Assembly: GCF_900107635.1 (NCBI RefSeq)
Contig: NZ_FNRD01000010.1
Location: forward strand, 107,513-171,512
Source: Flavobacterium gillisiae
GTDB taxonomy: Bacteria; Bacteroidota; Bacteroidia; Flavobacteriales; Flavobacteriaceae
Direction: 5' to 3'
Length of the DNA: 64,000 bases
Part shown: positions 8,533 to 17,762 of the stretch, one piece after another
How the letters are laid out: the number at the start of each line of letters is the position of its first letter
How positions within the stretch are numbered: the stretch's first letter is position 1
Notes under the pieces: generated by a model
What the model was told of the DNA's origin: nothing
The model's database searches: none
The model's input: only the letters and a program-made list of their open reading frames with translations
Translations under genes and position numbers: made by a program

Positions 8533-9537
8533 ATGGAAAACAATTCAATTACACATGTCATTCTTACCGGTGGGGTAGGAAGTAGATTATGGCCTTTATC
8601 ACGTAAAAGTAGACCTAAACAGTATCTTGATATTTTTGACGGAAAATCATTATTTGAAATGACCGTGGATCGTAATAAAGATATTGCAACTAAAATAATG
8701 GTTGTAGGGAATATTGATAATTGTCACTTAAGTAAGGCTATTTTGGCTAAAACTGCTACAGATTATGTTGACATCATCGAGTCTACACCCAGGAATACGG
8801 CAGCAGCTATAGCCTTTGCAGCCTTTGCCTCTGATGATGATGCAATTTTAATTGTTACTCCTTCTGATCATATTATTGGCAATATGGAAAGCTATGAGCG
8901 AGCCATGGGAGAAGCGATTGATAAGGCTTCTAAGGGTTGTATAGTGACTTTTGGAATCATTCCTACAAAACCAGAAATCGGGTATGGGTACATAGAGAGA
9001 AATGGGGATGATGTTGTTTCTTTTCGAGAAAAACCAAATCAAGTAACCGCTGCCGACTTTATTGCAAAAGGGAATTTTTTATGGAATAGTGGTATGTTTT
9101 GTTTTAAAGCATCCGTATTTTTAGAAGAATTGAAATTATATGCGCCAAAAGTATATGAGAAATCCAAAATAGCGTGGGAGAAAAGTGTGGCAGGCGTAAT
9201 TGATTTTGAGGCTTCGATGCAAATCCCTTCCATTAGTGTTGATTATGCTGTAATGGAAAAAAGTAAAAAAATAAAAGTTGTTTCTTCTGAGTTTATCTGG
9301 TCAGATTTGGGTTCTTTTGAATCGGTGTATGAATATTTAGTTTCTATTGGGCATCCAGTAGACAAGCATAGAAATATGGTTATTGGTACGGAAAAATACA
9401 CGGCATTTATTGGTATGAAAGACACTATTTTTATTTATACTGATTCAGCACATTTAATTCTCCAAAAGGAATTTTCTCAGGATGTAAAGAGTCTGTATGG
9501 AACTTTAGAAAGAGAAAATCCAGGGTTGTTAGAATAA
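8533..9537 (+). CDS. manC: Mannose-1-phosphate guanylyltransferase (nucleotidyltransferase domain only)
   Basis: Cytoplasmic enzyme making GDP-mannose from Man-1-P and GTP. It shows the pyrophosphorylase signature LTGGVGSRLWPLSRKSRPKQ at the N-terminus, TPSDH, GYGYIE, FREKPN, NSGMF and WSDLGSF. I prefer the ATG at 8533, which starts five residues before the HVILTGG strand; an in-frame ATG at 8506 would add nine unconserved residues. At about 335 residues it lacks the C-terminal phosphomannose isomerase cupin of bifunctional ManC. No GDP-mannose-using enzyme other than possible mannosyltransferases is seen in the window. Confidence in the family is high. Confidence 0.88.
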   Translation: MENNSITHVILTGGVGSRLWPLSRKSRPKQYLDIFDGKSLFEMTVDRNKDIATKIMVVGNIDNCHLSKAILAKTATDYVDIIESTPRNTAAAIAFAAFASDDDAILIVTPSDHIIGNMESYERAMGEAIDKASKGCIVTFGIIPTKPEIGYGYIERNGDDVVSFREKPNQVTAADFIAKGNFLWNSGMFCFKASVFLEELKLYAPKVYEKSKIAWEKSVAGVIDFEASMQIPSISVDYAVMEKSKKIKVVSSEFIWSDLGSFESVYEYLVSIGHPVDKHRNMVIGTEKYTAFIGMKDTIFIYTDSAHLILQKEFSQDVKSLYGTLERENPGLLE

Positions 9538-9544
9538 GAAATAA

Positions 9545-10400
9545 TTTGTTTTGCCCTCTAGCAGAGTCAAAGCTAAAGGGGAAATAACGTTGAATATTTT
9601 AAAAATAATATGTTTTTCCCCTACCCTAAAGGGAGCCAAATGATTTCTAAAAGGGAACATCTCGGTGTATTTGAAGTTTTTCATTTCACCCTTTAGGGAG
9701 GGGGAAAAATGAAAAACGGTGTTGTTGCCCTATTTCTAACTGTATGAAATATTTTAAAAATAATTCGTTTTGCCCCGACCCTAAAGGGAGCCAAATTATT
9801 TTTAAACGAGAACATCTTGTTGATTGGAAAGTTTTTCATTTCACCCTTTAGGGCGGGGGAAAAATGAAAAACGGTGTGTGGAGAGAATACGACTAAAGAG
9901 AATTTAGAAATCATTTGTTTTTCCCCGACCCTAAAGGGAGCCAAATTATTTTTAAACGAGAACATCTCGGTGTATTTGAAGTTTTTCATTTCAGCTGTCA
10001 TTGCGAAGAATGAAGCAATCTGGCGGGGAAAAAATGAAAAACGGTGTGTGGAGAGAATACGACTAAAGAGAATTTAGAAATCATTTGTTTTTCCCCTACC
10101 CTAAAGGGAGCCAAATGATTTTTAAACGATAACCTTTCGGTGTATTTAAAGTTTTTCATTTCATCTGTCATTGCGAAGAATGAAGCAATCTGGCGGGGAA
10201 AAAATGAAAAACGACGTGTGGAGAGGATACGACTAAAGTGAATTTAAAAATAATTTGTTTTGCCCCAACCTTAAAGGGAGCCAAATTATTTTTAAAAAGA
10301 GAGCATCTCGCTGACTTCCAGGTTTTTTATTTTCCCCTGTGATTAGAAAGAATGAGGTACTAGTGCGGAAAAAAATAAAAAGCGAAATTGAGGAGAGGAC
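9545..10400. repeat. Imperfect tandem array R2 (five 150-170 bp units)
   Basis: The gap after manC contains five units marked by CCCTAAAGGGAGCCAAA at 9624, 9779, 9929, 10099 and (as CTTAAAGGG) 10269. In a unit a left arm (TTTTCCCC...CCCTAAAGGG) is followed ~70 bp later by GTTTTTCATTTC and, in the first copies, CCCTTTAGGG plus GGGGGAAAAATGAAAAAC, forming a long inverted repeat. Two later units have this arm replaced by GTCATTGCGAAGAATGAAGCAATCTGGC-like sequence, a motif that also occurs in family R4. Open frames here are spurious. Confidence 0.85.
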
Positions 10401-10587
10401 AAGCCTTGCTAGATTTTAAATAAAACGCTATAAACTGTTAAATAAACTATTTACCGGCATCACTAAATTAGGTGATTTTTATAGGGATTAATTCTTGGCA
10501 AGTAGTTTTTAATTTACTGGTTAACAGTTGTTTGTTTTGGATTTTTTCTTGAGATAGTTTTTAAGTGTGACAATTAGTAAAACAAAA

Positions 10588-10619
10588 TTTAGAATTCAGT
10601 TTTTTAAAAGCTATATTTG
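10588..10619 (+). promoter_or_regulatory. Possible promoter for wza
   Basis: TATATTTG at 10612-10619 is an exact -7 box (TAnnTTTG). The -33 position has only TTTAG (10588-10592), 19 bp upstream. The predicted start leaves a leader of about 200 nt before wza. The rest of 10401-10833 shows no gene. Confidence 0.4.
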
Positions 10620-10833
10620 CCGACTCAAATTCAGTATTGATTTTTAATTAATTTACTGGAATTGGAATAGTAAAGTTTAATAAGAATTAGTGAGCCAGAA
10701 ATGGGAGTCACGAGGGCTAAGCCATTTATATACTATTACTTTTTCCTGTTTTTATAGGTTTATTCACTCTCCAAAATACTTTTTGATTATTTGCAAATTA
10801 ATTAATTCCCTTTTTGCATAAAAAATTCCAAAT

Positions 10834-13248
10834 ATGAAAAAAACAGTTGCATTTCTATTTATATTATTTGTGCTTTTGCAATCCTCGACTATAATAGCTC
10901 AGGACTTGTTAAGAAGTAATGATTTGAGCACGCTAAAAGTAGATAGCTTAAATGATAGTGATATTGCTAAAATACAAGCGCAGTTGCAAAGCAATAATAT
11001 GACTATTGCCCAGGCAGAACCGATGGCATTAGCGAAAGGAATGCCTGCTTCTGAATTTGCTAAGTTAAAAGCGCGATTAGCGACGCCAGCAGCGAATACT
11101 AATACTTCCATTAACGGTAATACCATTGGAGGGGAGATTTCCAGAAAGCAGGAAGAAATTATCAATACTAAAAATAAAGATCATATAAATCCTTTGATTT
11201 TTGGTTCGGAGCTGTTTGATAATGCAACGTTAAATTTCGAACCTAATTTGAAATTAGCGACTCCGGTAAATTATATATTGGGACCTGGTGACGAATTGCA
11301 AGTAAGTGTTTACGGAGTTCAGGAATTCAGCGGTAATATTCCGGTTTCTGTTGAGGGTAAAGTAAGTATTCAAAATGTAGGTCAGATTTCGGTTTCAGGG
11401 ATGACAATAGAGGCCGCGACCCAAAAAATAAAAGGAGCAATATCAAGAGTATATAGTACAGTGCCTTCTGGGCAATCGCAAGTGAGTGTGAGTTTAAGTC
11501 GTATTAGAACTATTAAAATAACCCTAATTGGCAGCGCCCAACCAGGTAACTATTCTATCTCATCTTTAGCAACCGTATATAATGCGTTGTTCTTAGGTGG
11601 AGGTCCTGGAAAGAACGGGAGTTACAGAAATATTGAATTGTTAAGAGATAATAAATTATACAGAACCATTGATATCTATCATTTTTTAGTGAATGGAGAT
11701 CAATCCGATAATGTAGGTTTAAAAGACAATGATGTTATCAGAATTCCCGCATACAGCCAAAGGGTTACTGTTGAAGGCGAAGTGAAGCGAACTGGGATAT
11801 TCGAAATGAAAAAAGGAGAAACTTTTGCGGATTTATTGTCCTTTGCTTCAGGATTTAATGAGTTTGCTTATACGGCTTCCGTGAATGTCTTACAGAAAAC
11901 AGCAAAGGAGTTTAAAGTTAGAGACATAAAAACTGCAGAATTCAATAGCTACAAGCCATTGTCTGGAGATGTATTCAGAGTGACGAAAATTTTAAACCGT
12001 TTCGAAAATCGTATTAAAATTGAAGGTGCTGTTTTTAGACCAGATACCTATTCGTTTTATGAAGGAATGCGAATCTCGGATTTGATTTTAAAGGCAGACG
12101 GATTAAAAGAAGATGCTTATAGCAAAAGAGCAAGAATCATTCGAGTAAAATCAGATTTGACGACTGAAATTGTTAACGTAGATTTGGACAGTGCTATGAG
12201 TGGAAATCTAGAAGCTGATATTGCATTGAATAAAGAAGATGTAGTAACGGTGTATTCTATTTTAGATTTTGTTGAAGAATACAAAGTAACTATTGATGGC
12301 GAAATTAAAAGCCCTGGGGTTTACGATTATCATGAAGGTTTAACCTTAAATGATTTTTTAGTGCAAGCAGGTGGATTAACGGGTTCTGCTTCAAAAAGAG
12401 TGGAGATTGCTAGAATGATCGTATCGGAGCAAATTGATGATGCTAATCCTAATAAAGCGGAATTGTTTTCTATTGAAATTACGCCGAATAACAACGAGCA
12501 GGCTAAAAATTTTGAATTACAGCCTTTCGATGTGGTGAATATTCGTAGAATGGCTGTTTACGAAAAACCAGAAATGGTTACTGTGAGCGGTGCCGTAAAT
12601 TATGCTGGTAAATATGTTTTAGCGCACAAAACAGATAGAGTGTATGATATCATCCAAAGAGCGGGTGGTTTGACTTCAATAGCCAATATAGAAGGAGTGA
12701 GAATTAAAAGACCAATACAAGCGAAACAAATAGAAGACCTTCAAAACGTGAACTTGAATTTGGGAAAAAACGACAGTATCCAGAAGTCATTGGAGAAAAA
12801 ATTAAAGGAAGAGGTCAAGTATGCGACCATTCCAGTTGACTGGAAATCGATTGTTAAAAATCAAAATAGTAGTACCAATGTGACTTTATTCCCTGGAGAT
12901 GAAATTGAAGTAGCTACCTTTAATGAAGGCGTGAAAGTTAGTGGAAATGTGTTGTTAACATCAGAGATTCCATATAACAGAGGAAAATCATTTGGTTATT
13001 ACTTAAATTCGGTAGGTGGAGTTGATCATAAAGGCTGGAAGAAAAAATCTTATATCATTTACCCTAATGGTAAGGCGGCTGTGACCAGTTCGTTTTTATT
13101 TTTTAGAAACTATCCAAAAGTTACGCCAGGATCTCAAATTATTGTGCCTGAGAAACCAGAAGTTAAGAAAATGAGCACGGGAGAATTTGTTAGTATAGCG
13201 GGAGTATTGGCGAGTTTGGCTGGAGTGATAATTGCGATATTGAGATAG
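10834..13248 (+). CDS. wza: Wza-like polysaccharide export protein with multiple SLBB domains
   Basis: Outer-membrane/periplasmic export channel component of 804 residues. An N-terminal signal peptide (MKKTVAFLFILFVLLQSSTIIAQ) is followed by a helical spacer, the Poly_export domain (YILGPGDELQVSVYG at about 149-163) and several soluble-ligand-binding beta-grasp repeats (VTVEGEVKRTGIFEM, VTIDGEIKSPGVYD, VTVSGAVNYAGKYV). A hydrophobic C-terminal helix (SIAGVLASLAGVIIAIL) is present. No lipobox is visible. It is about twice the size of enterobacterial Wza, as is usual in Bacteroidota. A kinase-less Wzz follows at 13501, while the Wzc kinase lies at the left edge, so two export sets may exist. 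Confidence 0.9.
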   Translation: MKKTVAFLFILFVLLQSSTIIAQDLLRSNDLSTLKVDSLNDSDIAKIQAQLQSNNMTIAQAEPMALAKGMPASEFAKLKARLATPAANTNTSINGNTIGGEISRKQEEIINTKNKDHINPLIFGSELFDNATLNFEPNLKLATPVNYILGPGDELQVSVYGVQEFSGNIPVSVEGKVSIQNVGQISVSGMTIEAATQKIKGAISRVYSTVPSGQSQVSVSLSRIRTIKITLIGSAQPGNYSISSLATVYNALFLGGGPGKNGSYRNIELLRDNKLYRTIDIYHFLVNGDQSDNVGLKDNDVIRIPAYSQRVTVEGEVKRTGIFEMKKGETFADLLSFASGFNEFAYTASVNVLQKTAKEFKVRDIKTAEFNSYKPLSGDVFRVTKILNRFENRIKIEGAVFRPDTYSFYEGMRISDLILKADGLKEDAYSKRARIIRVKSDLTTEIVNVDLDSAMSGNLEADIALNKEDVVTVYSILDFVEEYKVTIDGEIKSPGVYDYHEGLTLNDFLVQAGGLTGSASKRVEIARMIVSEQIDDANPNKAELFSIEITPNNNEQAKNFELQPFDVVNIRRMAVYEKPEMVTVSGAVNYAGKYVLAHKTDRVYDIIQRAGGLTSIANIEGVRIKRPIQAKQIEDLQNVNLNLGKNDSIQKSLEKKLKEEVKYATIPVDWKSIVKNQNSSTNVTLFPGDEIEVATFNEGVKVSGNVLLTSEIPYNRGKSFGYYLNSVGGVDHKGWKKKSYIIYPNGKAAVTSSFLFFRNYPKVTPGSQIIVPEKPEVKKMSTGEFVSIAGVLASLAGVIIAILR

Positions 13249-13264
13249 GAGTTTTCGGTTCTCA

Positions 13265-13340
13265 GTTTTCTGTTACGGGTTATTGGTTTTCGGGAAAGAG
13301 CGAACAGGACACCGAAAACTATACGGGAAAAACAGAAAAC
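13265..13340. other. Nested hairpin between wza and wzz
   Basis: An outer stem GTTTTCTGTT (13265-13274) / AACAGAAAAC (13331-13340) encloses an inner stem GTTTTCGG (13286-13293) / CCGAAAAC (13312-13319). Both stems are perfect. The structure starts 17 bp after the wza stop and is not followed by a T-tract. It could cap the wza mRNA or reduce wzz expression. The remainder of the 252-bp gap is low-complexity AACAGAAAAC-like sequence. Confidence 0.5.
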
Positions 13341-13500
13341 AACGATAGTCGATTACATCCAGTGTTGTATAAACAGATGAAAACAGACCACAGAAAACCG
13401 ACAGCCCAAAAATAAATAGAGTGAGTAGCATAGTTTGCCGCAGCAACAGACAACAGAAAACCGAAATCAGACAATGTAAAACGGATAACAGAATAATAAT

Positions 13501-14574
13501 ATGAACGAAGAAATCCAAAACGACGAAATATCCTTAAAGGAATTGATAGAGAAAGGAAAGGAGTGGTGTTCGTACTTGCTTTCTCAATGGAAGATTATTG
13601 TTCTAGCGGGAATCATTGGTACAGCTATTGGTTTAACTTATTCGTATATTAAAAAGCCAGTATATACTGCAAGTTTATCCTTTGCGCTGGAAGATGAAAA
13701 AAGTGGTGGATTAGGTGGTGCTTTAGGTTTGGCGAGTTCTTTCGGTTTAGATTTAGGCGAAAGTGGAGGTAGTGTTTTTACAGGATCTAATTTGGCTGAA
13801 CTATTTAAATCTCGATTGATGGTTGAGAAGACATTGTTGAGTTCTGTATTAATTAATGGTAGGTCAATATCCATTGCTGAAATGTATATTATTAATAATC
13901 GATGGAGAGAACAGTGGGCAAAAAATCCTAGATTTGATACTATTAAGTTTTTGTCAGGAAAACCACGACAGGAATTCTCAAGAGATAAGGATAGTATATT
14001 AGGTGTTATTTATGATAATTTATCTGTAAACTCTCTTTCAGTTGGCCAGAGAGACAAAAAAATAGCTATTATAAGTGTAGACGTGGTTTCAGCACATGAA
14101 CTGTTTTCTAAATTTTTTTGTGAGGGTTTAGTTAAGCAAGTGTCTGATTATTATGTCTCTACAAAAAGTCAGAAATCACGTGAAAATATGCTTATTTTGG
14201 AACGACAAACAGATTCTATTCGTAAAGAATTGAATAGTTCTATTACAGGTGTTGCAGTGGCAAATGACAATACTTTTAATTTAAACCCTGCTTTGAATGT
14301 GCGCCGTGCTCCATCTGCTAGAAAGCAAGTCGATGTACAAGCTAATACAGCTATTTTAACTGAATTAGTTAAACAAAGTGAATTAGCTAAAGTTACTTTA
14401 CGTAAGGAGACACCATTAATTCAGATAATAGACAAACCAATATTACCATTAAAGAAGGAGAAGTTTGGTAAGATTAAAGGAATGGTAATAGGTGGAGGAG
14501 TTACTGTCTTATTAATCATTCTCGGCTTAGTTATCATAAGGGCATTTAAAAATATATTAAATAAAAAATCATAA
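13501..14574 (+). CDS. wzz: Wzz-family chain-length determinant (no kinase domain)
   Basis: Inner-membrane polysaccharide co-polymerase of 357 residues. One transmembrane helix lies near the N-terminus (IIVLAGIIGTAIGLTYSYI, about 33-51). A periplasmic Wzz domain follows (KKPVYTASLSFALEDE) with a helical region, and a second helix ends the protein (MVIGGGVTVLLIILGLVIIRAF). The proline-containing stretch before the second helix (IDKPILPLKKEK) is typical of Wzz proteins. There is no Walker motif. The capE gene follows after only 3 bp, so wzz appears to be the first gene of the tightly packed biosynthetic operon. Confidence 0.85.
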   Translation: MNEEIQNDEISLKELIEKGKEWCSYLLSQWKIIVLAGIIGTAIGLTYSYIKKPVYTASLSFALEDEKSGGLGGALGLASSFGLDLGESGGSVFTGSNLAELFKSRLMVEKTLLSSVLINGRSISIAEMYIINNRWREQWAKNPRFDTIKFLSGKPRQEFSRDKDSILGVIYDNLSVNSLSVGQRDKKIAIISVDVVSAHELFSKFFCEGLVKQVSDYYVSTKSQKSRENMLILERQTDSIRKELNSSITGVAVANDNTFNLNPALNVRRAPSARKQVDVQANTAILTELVKQSELAKVTLRKETPLIQIIDKPILPLKKEKFGKIKGMVIGGGVTVLLIILGLVIIRAFKNILNKKS

Positions 14575-14577
14575 AAA

Positions 14578-15603
14578 ATGTTTAAAGACAAAGTATTATT
14601 AATAACTGGAGGAACTGGTTCTTTTGGTAATGCCATGTTAAAAGGCTTTTTAAATTCTGATCTAAAAGAGATTCGTATTTTTTCAAGAGATGAAAAAAAG
14701 CAAGAAGACATGCGTATTCAATATAAAAATGATAAATTAAATTTTATAATTGGAGATGTTCGTGATTTTAACAGCATCGATAATGCGATGAATGGTGCTA
14801 ATTTTGTATTTCATGCTGCAGCTTTGAAGCAAGTGCCGTCATGCGAGTTTTATCCTATGCAGGCAGTTCAGACGAACATTTTAGGTGCGGAGAATGTATT
14901 AGAAGCAGCCGCCAGAAATAATGTAGAGCGAGTTGTAGTTTTGAGTACAGATAAAGCTGTTTATCCTATTAACGCGATGGGAATATCTAAAGCTTTTATG
15001 GAAAAATTAGCAGTTTCGAAAGCCAGAGATACAAGAGTAAGAAATGCAAACGCTATATATACCGCAACTCGTTATGGTAATGTAATGTGTTCTAGGGGAT
15101 CAATTATTCCTTTGTTTATTAAGCAGATAAAAGAAGGTAAGCCTTTAACGATTACGAATCCAAAGATGACTCGTTTTATGATGTCATTAGATGACTCAGT
15201 AACGCTCGTGATGTATGCTTTTATACATGGTAATCCTGGAGATATTTTTGTTCAAAAATCACCTGGGTCTACCATTGCAGACCTTGCACAAGCTTTGAAA
15301 GAACTTTTTAATGCTGATAATGAGATTACAATAATTGGGGAACGTCATGCTGAGAAAATGTATGAGTCCTTATGTTCTAAAGAGGAAATGTCTAAAGCGG
15401 ATGATTTAGGAGATTTTTATAGAGTTCCAGCTGACTTTAGGGACTTAAATTATACGAAGTATGTTCAAGAAGATGGACCAAAATTACTTAGTGATGAGTA
15501 TAATTCAGATAATACTCATAGATTAAGTGTACCTGAATTAAAAGAGTTGTTGCTGACCTTAGACTATGTAGTAGAAGAATTAGCTTCTCATAATAAACAA
15601 TAA
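14578..15603 (+). CDS. capE: CapE/FnlA-type UDP-GlcNAc 4,6-dehydratase/5-epimerase
   Basis: Cytoplasmic SDR enzyme that turns UDP-GlcNAc into a 4-keto-6-deoxy-L-hexosamine nucleotide, the first step towards L-FucNAc, L-QuiNAc or aminated relatives. At 341 residues it matches CapE/FnlA/WbjB. It has TGGTGSFGNAML, RDEKKQEDMR, HAAALKQVPSCEFYPM, and STDKAVYPINAMGISK, where methionine replaces the usual catalytic tyrosine as in CapE. The C-terminal DLNYTKYVQEDG region separates it from the shorter PseB. No CapF or CapG partner is present; the two DegT-fold proteins and a GNAT come next, which suggests amination at C4 and acylation instead. Family certain, end product inferred. Confidence 0.88.
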   Translation: MFKDKVLLITGGTGSFGNAMLKGFLNSDLKEIRIFSRDEKKQEDMRIQYKNDKLNFIIGDVRDFNSIDNAMNGANFVFHAAALKQVPSCEFYPMQAVQTNILGAENVLEAAARNNVERVVVLSTDKAVYPINAMGISKAFMEKLAVSKARDTRVRNANAIYTATRYGNVMCSRGSIIPLFIKQIKEGKPLTITNPKMTRFMMSLDDSVTLVMYAFIHGNPGDIFVQKSPGSTIADLAQALKELFNADNEITIIGERHAEKMYESLCSKEEMSKADDLGDFYRVPADFRDLNYTKYVQEDGPKLLSDEYNSDNTHRLSVPELKELLLTLDYVVEELASHNKQ

Positions 15604-15606
15604 GTT

Positions 15607-16695
15607 ATGTTACCATTAATAAAAACGAGTATACCTGATCGTAAAATTTTGATGCCAAGGCTTGAAGAAGTACTTTATAGCGGTTACGTTGCACAAGGAG
15701 AAGCAGTTGAGTTATTTGAGCGGAAATTTGAGGGTTATATTGGAGGAGGTCATACTTTGTCATTAAATTCAGGAACCGCTGCTCTACATATTGCTTTGAT
15801 TCTTGCGGGTGTTAAGGAAGGTGATGAGGTTATAAGTACAGCCTTGACAGCCGAGCCAACTAATGTTGCAATTAAAATGGTCGGTGCAAAAATTAGATGG
15901 GCAGATGTAGATTATAAGACGGGTAATATTTCAGTGACTACTATTGAGAAGGTGATTAATGCAAAAACAAAAGCTATTATAGTGGTAGATTATGCCGGAA
16001 TTCCAGTAGATGTAAAAGGAATTAAGGCATTATCTGAAAAATATAAGATACCTGTTATTGAGGATGCTGCTCATGCTCTAGGTGCTAAGTACAAAGGTAA
16101 AAAGGCTGGTAACCATTTTCCTTTCACAGTATATTCTTTTCAGGCAATCAAGCATCTGACTACAATTGATGGAGGAGCTTTGCAAATATTGGATAGTGAG
16201 CTATACGAAAAGGGTAAAGTAATAAGATGGTTTGGTCTTGATAAGAAGTTAACTCGTATGGATAATAACATCAGCTTTCAAGGCTATAAATATCATATGA
16301 ACAATGTGAATGCCACAATTGGGTTGGTTCAATTGGAAAATATAGAGAGTGTTGTACAAAGTTATATCGACAATGGCAAGTATTTTGATGAAAAATTAAA
16401 GGATGTCAATGGGGTTGAGTTAATAGAGTATTATCAAGATTCGGAGCCTTCTTATTGGTTGTATACCATGAAGGTGGAAAATCGAGAAGGTTTTATAAAA
16501 ATGATGGCTGATAATGGTATTATGGCTTCTGAACTTCACAAGAGAAATGACTTACATAGTTTTTTAAATGATTATCCGTCAGAATTACCAAATTTAGATT
16601 TGTTTTATAGTAAGATGGTTCATATTCCTTGTGGATGGTGGGTAACAAATGAAGATAGAGAAAAAATGATTGATTTAATAAAAAAAGGCTGGTAA
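15607..16695 (+). CDS. DegT/DnrJ/EryC1/StrS sugar aminotransferase
   Basis: PLP-dependent fold-type I sugar aminotransferase of 362 residues. The PLP phosphate-binding stretch NSGTAALH (about 54-61), the pyridine-nitrogen aspartate in VIEDAAHALGA (about 150-160) and the Schiff-base lysine in YSFQAIKHLTT (Lys182) are all present. It probably aminates C4 (or C3) of the keto-sugar produced by CapE three bases upstream. Its stop codon overlaps the start of the next, paralogous gene (TAATG). Both proteins share the C-terminal motif IPCGWW. The exact product is not deducible from sequence. Confidence 0.87.
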   Translation: MLPLIKTSIPDRKILMPRLEEVLYSGYVAQGEAVELFERKFEGYIGGGHTLSLNSGTAALHIALILAGVKEGDEVISTALTAEPTNVAIKMVGAKIRWADVDYKTGNISVTTIEKVINAKTKAIIVVDYAGIPVDVKGIKALSEKYKIPVIEDAAHALGAKYKGKKAGNHFPFTVYSFQAIKHLTTIDGGALQILDSELYEKGKVIRWFGLDKKLTRMDNNISFQGYKYHMNNVNATIGLVQLENIESVVQSYIDNGKYFDEKLKDVNGVELIEYYQDSEPSYWLYTMKVENREGFIKMMADNGIMASELHKRNDLHSFLNDYPSELPNLDLFYSKMVHIPCGWWVTNEDREKMIDLIKKGW

Positions 16696-17759
16696 TGATT
16701 CCTATTTATAAGCCTTACATGCCTGAAAAAATTGGTGATGTTGTAACTGAAATCCTTTATTCTGGACAATTAGGTTACGGAAACTACGGGAGAAATTTTG
16801 AAAGTAAATTAAAGAGTTTTGTTGGTTGTGAATTTATACTTTCTGTTAGTTCTTATAATGTTGGAATGCAAATTGTACTGTCAACATTAGGTTTACAGTT
16901 AGGTGATGAGGTTATCGCTAGTCCAGTGAGCTGTTTAGCTTCTAACCAACCATTTGCCGTAAAGGGATTAAGGGTGGTTTGGGCAGATGTAAACGCATTA
17001 ACGGGAACTATGTGTCCAGACTACGTAAGGTCTAAAATAACTAAAAATACAAAAGCTATTTTTCATAATCACTTTTGTGGTTATTTGGGTAATATAGATG
17101 AAATTAATGCTATAGGCAAAGAATTTGGAATTCCTGTAATAGATGATGGAATTGAGGCTTTTGCATCTAGGTATAAAGGAAAAAGGCTTGGGAATGTAGG
17201 TACCGATATAACTGTATTTTCTTTTCAAACAGTTAGATTACCAAATACTATTGATGGAGGAGCTATAGTTTTTAAGGATAAAACGCTTTATGAAAAAGCA
17301 TTGTTAATTCGGGATTATGGTATTGATAGGACGATTTTTAGAACTTCAAATGGTGAAATTAATCCAAAATGTGATATTAAGATAGAAGGTTTTGCTGGAT
17401 TAATAAGTGAATTGAATTCTTATATTGGAATTCGACAAATGGAGGATATAGAAAAACTTCTGGGTATACAACATGATAATGCCTTGGTATGGAATAAAAA
17501 ATTTGAAAATACAGATTCTATGCATTCATTAGTTATAACATCAGAATCTATCCCTAATTATTGGGTATATGGTACTTTATGCAAGAATAAAATCGAAGCT
17601 ATAAAAGATTTTAAGCAAAGTGGTCTGTATGCCACGGGTGTACATATTAATAATAATGTCTACTCTGTATTTAATAATAAAATTCATTTAAAAGGAGTAG
17701 AAGCGTTTATGAAGTATTTTGTAGCCATACCATGTGGTTGGTGGTTTAATAATAAGTAA
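16695..17759 (+). CDS. DegT-fold aminotransferase-like protein lacking the PLP lysine
   Basis: A 354-residue paralog of the preceding gene with the same fold and C-terminal IPCGWW motif but altered cofactor residues. The Schiff-base lysine position reads FSFQTVRLPNT, with Arg181 (codon AGA, 17235-17237) where the neighbour has Lys182. The phosphate-binding SGTAALH becomes SSYNVGMQ, and the VIEDAAHALGA stretch becomes VIDDGIEAFAS, keeping only the aspartate. It is full length with no frameshift, so it looks like a functional protein of changed role rather than debris. It could be a non-transaminating enzyme (ColD shows that DegT-fold proteins can lose the lysine), or an inactive partner forming a heterodimer with the neighbour. 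Confidence 0.82.
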   Translation: MIPIYKPYMPEKIGDVVTEILYSGQLGYGNYGRNFESKLKSFVGCEFILSVSSYNVGMQIVLSTLGLQLGDEVIASPVSCLASNQPFAVKGLRVVWADVNALTGTMCPDYVRSKITKNTKAIFHNHFCGYLGNIDEINAIGKEFGIPVIDDGIEAFASRYKGKRLGNVGTDITVFSFQTVRLPNTIDGGAIVFKDKTLYEKALLIRDYGIDRTIFRTSNGEINPKCDIKIEGFAGLISELNSYIGIRQMEDIEKLLGIQHDNALVWNKKFENTDSMHSLVITSESIPNYWVYGTLCKNKIEAIKDFKQSGLYATGVHINNNVYSVFNNKIHLKGVEAFMKYFVAIPCGWWFNNK

Positions 17760-17762
17760 ATT

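Noticed and set aside
9693..10077. Open frames on both strands in the gap after manC
   Set aside because: They follow the R2 repeats; the amino-acid repeats mirror the DNA repeats and there is no family resemblance.
14578..15603. PseB (pseudaminic acid pathway)
   Set aside because: The active-site stretch NAMGISK and the C-terminal region match CapE/FnlA; no PseC, PseH, PseG or PseI set is present.
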